Of a stretch of 31,473 bases of DNA, positions 24,502-31,473 are shown one piece after another (position 1 is the first letter of the stretch; each line of letters starts with the position of its first letter). Position numbers and translations under genes: made by a program. Under the pieces are notes generated by a model. The model ran no database searches and was not told the origin of the DNA. It worked only from the letters and a program-made list of their open reading frames with translations. This stretch comes from Aphodosoma sp045658305 (GTDB lineage: Bacteria > Bacteroidota > Bacteroidia > Bacteroidales > Paludibacteraceae): the NCBI GenBank assembly GCA_045658305.1, contig JAZOUT010000146.1, positions 1-31,473 of the forward strand, read 5' to 3'.

Positions 24502-24530
24502 AAAAAAGAGACGCAATTTGTTGCGTCTCT
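24502..24530 (-). terminator. Terminator of alaS
   Basis: AGAGACGCAA (24507-24516) pairs perfectly with TTGCGTCTCT (24521-24530) around a 4-base loop; on the minus strand a run of six Ts follows. It lies just upstream of the -33 element for the lipoprotein gene. Confidence 0.88.
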
Positions 24531-24538
24531 AATTGAGC

Positions 24539-24559
24539 GGACGCACGAGCCGTGCGTCC
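24539..24559. repeat. REP-like palindrome, copy 2
   Basis: Arms GGACGCACG and CGTGCGTCC around AGC, flanked by CGG and CTACT as in 13382-13402. It lies between the alaS stop and the alaS terminator. Confidence 0.85.
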
Positions 24560-24582
24560 CTACTTTATTTAATAAATACGTT

Positions 24583-27201
24583 TTATTTAATCGCTTCGAT
24601 TACGTAGTTGATTGCTTCGTCCATGCCGTCTGGATTTTTGCCACCGGCTGTTGCCATGAAGGCTTGTCCGCCACCGCCGCCTTGGATGAATTTGGCTGCT
24701 TCGCGAATGAGTTTGCCTGCGTTGAAGCCTGCATCGACCATAGGTTGACTGAGGAAAACTGTGAGCGAAGGTTTGCCTTCATAGATATTACCTGAAACAT
24801 ACATAAATTTAACATCGGCAAATTTGCCACGGAAGAATGGAACGATAATCTTGTTAGTTTCAGGGTTTTCGTTAGAGATGTGACGGATAACTTTGATATC
24901 GCCAATCTCTTCGGCACGTTGCAACAACGAATCGCGCAACATCATAGCACGCTCTTGCATGAAGTTCTCAACTTTCTTACGAAGGTCGGCGCTCTCTTCG
25001 AGGTTCTTCTTAATTGCTGTGATAACGTCAGGAGTATTGTTGAGCAACTCTTTAATAGAGTTTTGGTGGTCTTGCATTTCATCGACAAGATGTTCGGCAT
25101 ACTCGGCAGTTACTGCCTCGATACGACGTACACCAGCGGCGATTGAGCTTTCTGAGATAATACGGAAAAGACCGATATTACCTGTTGATTGTGCGTGAGT
25201 ACCACCACAAAGCTCGATAGAATCGCCATAACGGATTACGCGCACTGAGTCACCATATTTTTCGCCAAACAATGCCATAGCGCCCATAGCCTTAGCCTCT
25301 TCGATTGGGAGGTCGCGATGCTCGTCGAGTGCGATATTTTGACGAATCATTTTATTTACAGCATGCTCTACTTTGCGAATCTCTTCTGGTGTAACTTTTT
25401 GGAAGTGAGAGAAGTCGAAACGCAAAACTTCGGGCGACACATAAGAACCTTTTTGCTCTACGTGAGTGCCAAGAAGGTCGCGCAATGCTTTGTGAAGCAA
25501 GTGAGTTGCTGTGTGGTTAGCCTCAGCAGCAGCACGTTTTTCTGTATTGATTTTAGCCAAGAAGTTGCAAGTTACATCTTCTGGCAATTTGCTCATAATG
25601 TGCACCGGAAGGTTGTTTTCGCGTTTAGTATCGCGAATTTCCACGCCATTACCATCTTCGGTAATCAACCAACCTGAGTCGCCCACTTGACCACCCATCT
25701 CGGCATAGAAAGGAGTGCAAGAGAGAACCACTTGATAGTACTCTTTATTCTTTTGAACAAGACGACGATAGCGAAGAATTTGAGTGTCGCATTGAGTTTG
25801 GTCGTAGCCTACGAACTCGATATCGCCTTCGCGCACCACTACCCAATCGCCAGTTTCGACAGCAGCTGCATTACGAGCACGGTCTTTTTGTTTTTGCATT
25901 TCGGCATTGAAGTCGTCGATATTGAGTGTAAGAGCATTCTCTTTGAGAATCAATTCAGTAAGGTCGAGAGGAAATCCGTATGTGTCATACAAAGTGAAGG
26001 CATCAACACCACTTATTTCGGTTTTACCAGCCGATTTAGTTTCAGCCATCACACGGTCGAGAAGACGGATACCAGTTTCGAGTGTACGGAGGAATGAGTC
26101 TTCTTCTTCTTTGATAACCTTTTCGATAAGAGTTTGTTGTGCACCAAGTTCAGAATAAGCCTCACCCATATTGTCAATAAGCGCAGGGATGAGTTTATAC
26201 ATAAATGCTTGGCGTTGACCGAGGAATGTATAGCCATAACGAACAGCACGACGAAGGATACGGCGAATCACATAACCAGCTTTAGCGTTAGATGGCAATT
26301 GACCATCGGTAATAGCAAATGCGATAGTACGAATGTGGTCAGCCACTACGCGCATAGCCACATCCACTTTGTTGTCTTTGCCATATTCAGCACCACAAAT
26401 TTCGCCTACAGCCTTCAAAAGTGGTTGGAATACGTCGGTATCGTAGTTTGAAGTTTTGCCTTGTACAGCCACGCAAAGACGTTCGAAGCCCATACCTGTG
26501 TCGATTACTTTATTTGGAAGAGGCTCGAGCGAACCATCAGCTTTGCGGTTGTATTGCATGAACACATTGTTCCAAATCTCAATCACTTGTGGGTGGTCGC
26601 CATTCACAAGGTCGCGACCATTGACTTGTGCGCGCTCTGCATCAGGACGAAGGTCGATATGAATTTCAGAACAAGGACCACAAGGACCTGTATCACCCAT
26701 TTCCCAGAAGTTATCTTTTTTGTTACCGTTGATGATACGGTCTTCTGCAATATATTTTGCCCAAATGCCTGCTGCTTCGTTATCGCGGTCGAGGCCTTCG
26801 GCTGCAGAACCTTCGAACACAGTTACGTAAAGGCGGTCTTTGTCCAATTTGAGCACTTCGGTAAGGTATTCCCAAGCCCAAGCAATAGCCTCAGCTTTGA
26901 AATAATCGCCAAACGACCAGTTACCCAACATTTCGAACATAGTGTGGTGGTATGTATCGTGACCAACTTCTTCGAGGTCATTGTGTTTCCCGCTCACGCG
27001 CAAACATTTTTGCGAGTCTGCCACACGTGGATATTTGATAGGGTCGTTACCCAAAATAATGTTTTTAAATTGATTCATACCTGCATTGGTAAACATCAAT
27101 GTAGGGTCACCTTTGATGACCATAGGTGCTGAAGGAACGATTTTATGGCCTTTAAAAGCAAAAAAATCGAGGAACGATTTACGAATTTCTTTTGATGTCA
27201 T
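24583..27201 (-). CDS. alaS: Alanyl-tRNA synthetase
   Basis: Charges tRNA-Ala with alanine. The 872 residues match full-length bacterial enzymes. The N-terminal catalytic domain begins SKEIRKSFLDFFAFKGH and has PTLMFTNAGMNQFK (motif 1-2 region). The editing domain carries the zinc-binding set H563 and H567 (HTATHLLH) with C665 and H669 (CGGTH). The C-terminal part ends in the glycine-rich FIQGGGGGQAFMATAGGK. It has its own promoter with a leader of about 105 bases and its own terminator. Confidence 0.98.
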   Translation of the reverse strand: MTSKEIRKSFLDFFAFKGHKIVPSAPMVIKGDPTLMFTNAGMNQFKNIILGNDPIKYPRVADSQKCLRVSGKHNDLEEVGHDTYHHTMFEMLGNWSFGDYFKAEAIAWAWEYLTEVLKLDKDRLYVTVFEGSAAEGLDRDNEAAGIWAKYIAEDRIINGNKKDNFWEMGDTGPCGPCSEIHIDLRPDAERAQVNGRDLVNGDHPQVIEIWNNVFMQYNRKADGSLEPLPNKVIDTGMGFERLCVAVQGKTSNYDTDVFQPLLKAVGEICGAEYGKDNKVDVAMRVVADHIRTIAFAITDGQLPSNAKAGYVIRRILRRAVRYGYTFLGQRQAFMYKLIPALIDNMGEAYSELGAQQTLIEKVIKEEEDSFLRTLETGIRLLDRVMAETKSAGKTEISGVDAFTLYDTYGFPLDLTELILKENALTLNIDDFNAEMQKQKDRARNAAAVETGDWVVVREGDIEFVGYDQTQCDTQILRYRRLVQKNKEYYQVVLSCTPFYAEMGGQVGDSGWLITEDGNGVEIRDTKRENNLPVHIMSKLPEDVTCNFLAKINTEKRAAAEANHTATHLLHKALRDLLGTHVEQKGSYVSPEVLRFDFSHFQKVTPEEIRKVEHAVNKMIRQNIALDEHRDLPIEEAKAMGAMALFGEKYGDSVRVIRYGDSIELCGGTHAQSTGNIGLFRIISESSIAAGVRRIEAVTAEYAEHLVDEMQDHQNSIKELLNNTPDVITAIKKNLEESADLRKKVENFMQERAMMLRDSLLQRAEEIGDIKVIRHISNENPETNKIIVPFFRGKFADVKFMYVSGNIYEGKPSLTVFLSQPMVDAGFNAGKLIREAAKFIQGGGGGQAFMATAGGKNPDGMDEAINYVIEAIK

Positions 27202-27313
27202 AGTTATTTAATGCACAATGCATAATGCATAATTCATAATCTACCTTTCGGTATTAATAAATTATGTCTTATGATGTTATTTTACCTTAGAGATAATATA
27301 ATAATTTAACATG

Positions 27314-27344
27314 CAAATTTACAAAAATTTATTTAATTACACAA
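27314..27344 (-). promoter_or_regulatory. Promoter of alaS
   Basis: On the minus strand TTG at 27344-27342, a 20-base spacer, and TAAATTTG at 27321-27314. It lies directly behind the rsmE terminator. The leader from about 27308 to 27202 holds short TAATGCA repeats near the start codon but no clear switch structure. Confidence 0.7.
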
Positions 27345-27350
27345 CAATAT

Positions 27351-27386
27351 AAAAAAATAGAGGCGCAAAAAAATTCACACCTCTAT
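27351..27386 (-). terminator. Terminator of the META-unknown-rsmE operon
   Basis: ATAGAGG (27357-27363) pairs with CCTCTAT (27380-27386), and the RNA stem extends inward through G-U pairs to about 12 bp. A seven-T tail follows on the minus strand. Confidence 0.85.
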
Positions 27387-27405
27387 CTATTTATAAAACA
27401 GATTG

Positions 27406-28164
<759 letters not shown>

Positions 28165-28170
28165 AATCTT

Positions 28171-28674
28171 TTACTTAAAAATATTCTTAAAAATATTCAT
28201 TCCTAATTTAAATTTTTTATTCTCAATCCCTTCTTTTACTTTCTCCTTATCAATAACCAAAGAAACAAAAAAAGTTAATGTTCCGTCAGAATGAGAGCCA
28301 TAGTTAGCATGAAATGACGCATTCTTCGTTCCAAACACCCACGTATTTTCAAAAGACACTTCATATGTATAATAATGAATTGTTTTAGTTTTTCTATTAT
28401 GCCAAAAACCAACATAATCACACAAAGGGACTTCCGATTGTTTTGGAAATTGATAAACAACAAAAAGTACATCTTCCGTACACAATACAGGTAAGACTTT
28501 TAAATCTTCCCAAGACAATCCATCAACCACAAAATCTTCACCATTCTCAGAAAGACACTCACAAGTAAGCTTTATAAAATCATCTTTAAATGCTAAAATT
28601 TCAGTATAATCCTCATTTTGAAATTGTTTAACTGCTGAAGGGAGTAAATGGAATTGAAATTCATATAAATTCAT
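28171..28674 (-). CDS. Protein of unknown function, 167 residues
   Basis: I do not recognise a family. The protein starts MNLYEFQFHLLPSAVKQF, has no signal peptide or membrane segment, and contains many aromatic residues in a mixed strand-like pattern (VLFVVYQFPKQ, then YVGFWHNRKTKTIHYYTYEV). The end is basic (KKFKLGMNIFKNIFK). It lies between the META lipoprotein (36 bases before) and rsmE (6 bases after) on the same strand, which supports it being a real, cotranscribed gene. Probably cytoplasmic. Confidence 0.7.
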   Translation of the reverse strand: MNLYEFQFHLLPSAVKQFQNEDYTEILAFKDDFIKLTCECLSENGEDFVVDGLSWEDLKVLPVLCTEDVLFVVYQFPKQSEVPLCDYVGFWHNRKTKTIHYYTYEVSFENTWVFGTKNASFHANYGSHSDGTLTFFVSLVIDKEKVKEGIENKKFKLGMNIFKNIFK

Positions 28675-28710
28675 AACACTAAATATTTTATAAATAACAA
28701 TTATCTTTTC

Positions 28711-29145
28711 TTATTTCACTTCGAAGACGGCGAGTGGTGTTTTGTCTTTATAGAGAGTTACTTTGCCTTTTTCGGCTTTATACGCATTAGCTGTCTCTAA
28801 AATAGTTGAAATTTGCATCTCTATTTTGTTTGATTCTTCATCGCACATACGGCGAGTCATACCAACATCCATAAATTTAATTTTACCATCGGCTGCTCTA
28901 TATTGTCCGAAGAATTGATTACATCCTGAATGGCCATTGATTTTATAAATACCATCAGCAACAGCGGTTTCTGTAAATGTAAATGTGATAGGTTCGAATG
29001 TTGATTTTGCATCGTATGCAACACCATTTAATTCAATAAGATGAAGAATTTTGCCTTGAAAAGTGAATACAGGTTCTTTTACTCGTGAAGCACAAGAGGC
29101 AAAAATTAAAATCAAAATAGCGACAATAACAAGATTTTTTTTCAT
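28711..29145 (-). CDS. META domain lipoprotein (HslJ-like)
   Basis: 144 residues. The lipobox is FASC with cysteine 18, so a lipid-anchored envelope protein is expected. The META domain is seen in NGHSGCNQFFGQYRAADGKIKF and VGMTRRMC, with the usual pair of short repeats; such domains occur in HslJ, a heat-inducible E. coli protein linked to novobiocin resistance. Function here is unknown. It is the first gene of an operon with 28171-28674 and rsmE. Confidence 0.87.
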   Translation of the reverse strand: MKKNLVIVAILILIFASCASRVKEPVFTFQGKILHLIELNGVAYDAKSTFEPITFTFTETAVADGIYKINGHSGCNQFFGQYRAADGKIKFMDVGMTRRMCDEESNKIEMQISTILETANAYKAEKGKVTLYKDKTPLAVFEVK

Positions 29146-29225
29146 AGTAAGTTAAATATAAATTGTTTATAAAAGTATTTTCTCTTTTAGAAAGAGATAT
29201 TTTCGATAAGTTTAATTAGGTAGCG

Positions 29226-29233
29226 CAAAATTA
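29226..29233 (-). promoter_or_regulatory. Possible -7 element of the META-rsmE operon
   Basis: TAATTTTG on the minus strand matches TAnnTTTG, 80 bases before the META start. No -33 TTG at the best distance. Confidence 0.45.
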
Positions 29234-29278
29234 CGAATTTTTTTTGAGTTATATAAGTGTCGTATAAAATTTTTTTTG

Positions 29279-29286
29279 TACATTTG
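29279..29286 (+). promoter_or_regulatory. Possible -7 element of the DUF4494-yggS-iorA cluster
   Basis: TACATTTG matches TAnnTTTG. The leader of about 100 bases after it contains nested inverted repeats: CATAGT (29301) with ACTATG (29342), and CAGA/TCTG (29330-29341) inside. Confidence 0.45.
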
Positions 29287-29390
29287 CAAAATAAAATGTT
29301 CATAGTTGATAATCGAGGGCAACAGTAGCCAGATTAGTCTGACTATGTCTTATAACTTACGACTTTCTACTTACTACTAAAAAAAACGAT

Positions 29391-29834
29391 ATGAATAATT
29401 GGTTTGAATGTAAGGTAACATACGACCGCACAGCAGAAGATGGAACTATAAAAAAAGTAACTGAGCCATATATGGTTGATGCCTTGTCATTTACAGAGGC
29501 TGAATCACGTATTTGCAAGGAGTGTCAAGCATACGCAACTGGTGAATTTACTGTGTCGGCAGTGAAACGTTGCAAGATTGCAGAAATGTTTTTCAATGAA
29601 GATTTGCAAGAATACAGATGGTTCCGTTGCCGCGTAAATTATGTGTCACTTGACGAAGAAAAAGGCGTAGAAAAGCGCATTGCTCAAACCATGATGGTAC
29701 AAGCTGTAGACTTCCAAGATGCAGTAAAGGCTCTTGTAAAAGGTATGGATAGCAGTGTGTGCGACTATGAGATTGCTTCTATCACAGAAACTAAGATTTT
29801 GGAAGTGTATAAATACGAAGCTCCAGAGAACTAG
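29391..29834 (+). CDS. DUF4494 family protein
   Basis: 147 residues, cytoplasmic, no membrane segment. The pattern WFECKVTYDR...EDGTIKKVTEPYMVDALSFTEAE at the start, then EYRWFRCRVNYVSLDEEKG, is typical of a Bacteroidota-restricted family that I know as DUF4494; the two halves resemble each other (WFECKV.Y / WFRCRVNY), suggesting an internal duplication. Function is unknown. It precedes yggS by 43 bases, and the same pairing occurs in other Bacteroidales as far as I recall. Confidence 0.82.
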   Translation: MNNWFECKVTYDRTAEDGTIKKVTEPYMVDALSFTEAESRICKECQAYATGEFTVSAVKRCKIAEMFFNEDLQEYRWFRCRVNYVSLDEEKGVEKRIAQTMMVQAVDFQDAVKALVKGMDSSVCDYEIASITETKILEVYKYEAPEN

Positions 29835-29877
29835 TAATTTATAGAAACTTATAGAAATTATAGAAACTATAGGTATT
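29835..29877 (+). repeat. TATAGAAA short repeats between DUF4494 and yggS
   Basis: Three TATAGAAA units spaced by 2 to 3 bases and a partial fourth (TATAGGTA) fill the gap. Related CTATAG units fill the gap after yggS. Confidence 0.6.
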
Positions 29878-30546
29878 ATGAGTATTAGAAAAAATTTAGA
29901 AGAGATACGCAAAGGTATACCTGAGGGGGTGGAATTGGCATGTGTGTCGAAATTTCATCCTGTGGAGGCTATCGAAGAGGCGTATGCTGCGGGAGAAAGA
30001 GTGTTTGCGGAGAGTCGTCCACAAGAGTTTGTGGCTAAAGTTGAGGTGTTGCCAACGGATATCGAATGGCATTTCATTGGTAACTTGCAGACTAACAAAG
30101 TGAAGATGGTGGTGCCACACGCTACGTTGATACATAGTATGGCCAATGAGCGATTGTTTGACGAGGTGGAGAAATGTGCCGCTAAAATAGACAAGGTGCA
30201 AGATGTGTTGATTGAATTGCACGTTGCACAAGAGGAGAGCAAGAGCGGATTTACGCCAAAAGAGGCTATCGAAATGTTGAGCGATGAATTTATCGCATTG
30301 CACCCACATATCAGAATTTGTGGCGTGATGGGTATGGCGTCGTTGACTGATGATGAAGCAAAGATACGCACTGAATTTAAGGCAATAAAGGCGACATTCG
30401 AGCGTTTGAGAGATGAGGTTTTTGATGGATGCGACTATTTTTGCGAGGTGTCGATGGGGATGTCGGGCGACTACCCTATTGCTATCGAAGAAGGGGCTAC
30501 GATTGTGAGAATTGGTAGTTCTATTTTTGGAAATAGAGTTTATTGA
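29878..30546 (+). CDS. yggS: YggS family PLP homeostasis protein
   Basis: 222 residues, a single-domain TIM-barrel like the alanine racemase N-terminal domain. The PLP lysine is K25 in LACVSKFHP. Conserved blocks follow: FAESRPQEF, WHFIGNLQTNKVK and CGVMGMASLTDD, and the phosphate-binding end SMGMSGDYPIAIEEGATIVRIGSSIFG. The family keeps PLP balance and has no known catalytic reaction. The first block has FAESRPQE where many relatives have FGENRVQE; this is within normal variation. Confidence 0.95.
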   Translation: MSIRKNLEEIRKGIPEGVELACVSKFHPVEAIEEAYAAGERVFAESRPQEFVAKVEVLPTDIEWHFIGNLQTNKVKMVVPHATLIHSMANERLFDEVEKCAAKIDKVQDVLIELHVAQEESKSGFTPKEAIEMLSDEFIALHPHIRICGVMGMASLTDDEAKIRTEFKAIKATFERLRDEVFDGCDYFCEVSMGMSGDYPIAIEEGATIVRIGSSIFGNRVY

Positions 30547-30663
30547 TAAAAAATTATAGACTCTATAGCGACTATAAAATCTATAGTGACTATAAAAATA
30601 TAATATCTATAATAAAACTAATAACAAATCATTAATAACTAACTAATATCTAATCTAATAACA
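30547..30663 (+). repeat. CTATAG-type repeats between yggS and iorA
   Basis: The gap holds two near-identical 18-base units (TCTATAGCGACTATAAAA and the same with GTG) and further TCTATA fragments, then AT-rich sequence. No promoter is obvious, so iorA may be read from upstream. Confidence 0.6.
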
Positions 30664-31473
30664 ATGGAAAAATTATTGATGTTGGGCGACGAAGCTATCG
30701 CTCAGGCTGCAATTGATGCAGGTCTTTCGGGAGTATTTGCTTATCCTGGTACTCCATCTACAGAAATCACTGAGTTTATCCAAGACTCAAAAATGGCTAA
30801 AGAGTTGGGCATCCGTAGCGAATGGTGCGCTAACGAAAAAACTGCTATGGAAGCTGCTCTCGGTATGAGTTATGCTGGCAAACGTGCGTTGTTCTGCTGT
30901 AAACACGTGGGTATCAACGTAGCTGCCGACTGTTTCGTTAACTCTGCTATCACTGGTGCTAATGGTGGTTTGATTTATTTGGCTGCTGACGACCCTTCAA
31001 TGCACTCATCACAAAACGAACAAGACTCTCGTTTCTATGCTGACTTTGCATTCATCCCATGCCTCGAACCATCTACCCAACAAGAAGCTTACGACATGGT
31101 TCACTATGGGTATGAATTGTCAGAAAAATTCCATTTGCCAGTGATGATGCGCGTAACTACACGTATGGCTCACTCACGTGCTGGTGTTGCTCGTCGCGCT
31201 GAAGTGACTAAACAAAATGCTCTTAAAATGCCTGAAAACAAGATGCAATATATCTTGTTGCCAGCAGTAGCTCGTCGTCAATACAACGAACTTTTGGCTA
31301 AACAACCAGAATTGATGAAAGAAGCTGAAACTAGCGGTTTCAACAAATATATCGATGGTCCTAACAAAAAACTCGGTATCATCGCTTGCGGTATCTCTTA
31401 CAACTACTTGATGGAAAACTTCCGCGACTCAGAATGCCCATATCCAGTAGTGAAAATCAGCCAATACCCTATG
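30664..31473 (+). CDS. iorA: Indolepyruvate ferredoxin oxidoreductase, alpha subunit (N-terminal 270 residues)
   Basis: The frame starts at the ATG at 30664 and is open to the right edge. It begins MEKLLMLGDEAIAQAAIDAG, then FAYPGTPSTEITEFI, the start of the pyrimidine-binding domain in the 2-oxoacid ferredoxin oxidoreductase group. Next comes SEWCANEKTAMEAALGMSYAG with the thiamine-contacting glutamate. AADDPSMHSSQNEQDSRFYADFA is typical of IorA. The enzyme oxidises arylpyruvates to aryl-acyl-CoA with reduction of ferredoxin, using thiamine pyrophosphate and iron-sulfur clusters; the cluster-bearing C-terminus is beyond the window. It suggests anaerobic aromatic amino acid metabolism. An iorB would be expected downstream. 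Confidence 0.93.
   Translation, partial: MEKLLMLGDEAIAQAAIDAGLSGVFAYPGTPSTEITEFIQDSKMAKELGIRSEWCANEKTAMEAALGMSYAGKRALFCCKHVGINVAADCFVNSAITGANGGLIYLAADDPSMHSSQNEQDSRFYADFAFIPCLEPSTQQEAYDMVHYGYELSEKFHLPVMMRVTTRMAHSRAGVARRAEVTKQNALKMPENKMQYILLPAVARRQYNELLAKQPELMKEAETSGFNKYIDGPNKKLGIIACGISYNYLMENFRDSECPYPVVKISQYPM

Overview
The window is AT-rich chromosomal DNA from a member of the Bacteroidales (Bacteroidota). The evidence is: at least five promoters that fit the Bacteroidota pattern TTG-N20-TAnnTTTG, almost no Shine-Dalgarno sequences, secreted proteins with type IX secretion (T9SS) C-terminal domains, BspA-type leucine-rich repeats, a DUF4143 ATPase, a DUF4494 protein and IorA. Genus cannot be fixed from the sequence. 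No rRNA, tRNA or CRISPR array was seen.

Layout. 1-254: start of a glycosyltransferase running off the left edge. 361-2786: pgi and gpsA, one minus-strand unit. 3196-5835: two secreted proteins (a tandemly duplicated surface protein and a very small T9SS cargo). 5925-6969: an intact IS982-family element with perfect ends and a 9-bp target duplication. 6994-10736: SNF-family transporter, phoH and glyA on the minus strand. 11208-13326: a structured leader RNA followed by a BspA-like surface protein. 13474-14854: a DUF389 membrane protein split into two reading frames, divergent from prfA (15001-16086). 16128-20929: minus-strand operon of DUF4143 ATPase, YgiQ radical SAM protein, flavin reductase and lipoprotein esterase, with three 33-bp repeats in the leader. 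21740-24211: collagen-like lipoprotein with a second copy of the structured leader RNA. 24583-29145: alaS, then an operon META lipoprotein - unknown protein - rsmE. 29391-31473: DUF4494, yggS and the start of iorA on the plus strand.

Most genes are housekeeping: glycolysis, phospholipid precursor, one-carbon metabolism, translation and rRNA modification. The accessory content is a set of surface proteins sharing modules: a divergent InlB-type repeat in two of them, a FISUMP-like domain in two, and a T9SS-type tail in two.

The strongest unusual signal is a pair of about 205-nt leader RNAs, one before the BspA-like gene (plus strand) and one before the collagen-like lipoprotein gene (minus strand). 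Both follow a near-identical promoter. In both, the distance from the end of the -7 element to the end of the terminal hairpin is exactly 210 nt. They fold into the same nested helices, and those helices differ in sequence by compensatory changes. In each, one helix strand can pair either with its usual partner or with the loop of the terminal, terminator-like hairpin. This looks like a cis-regulatory switch or attenuator for surface-protein genes; I cannot match it to a named RNA family.
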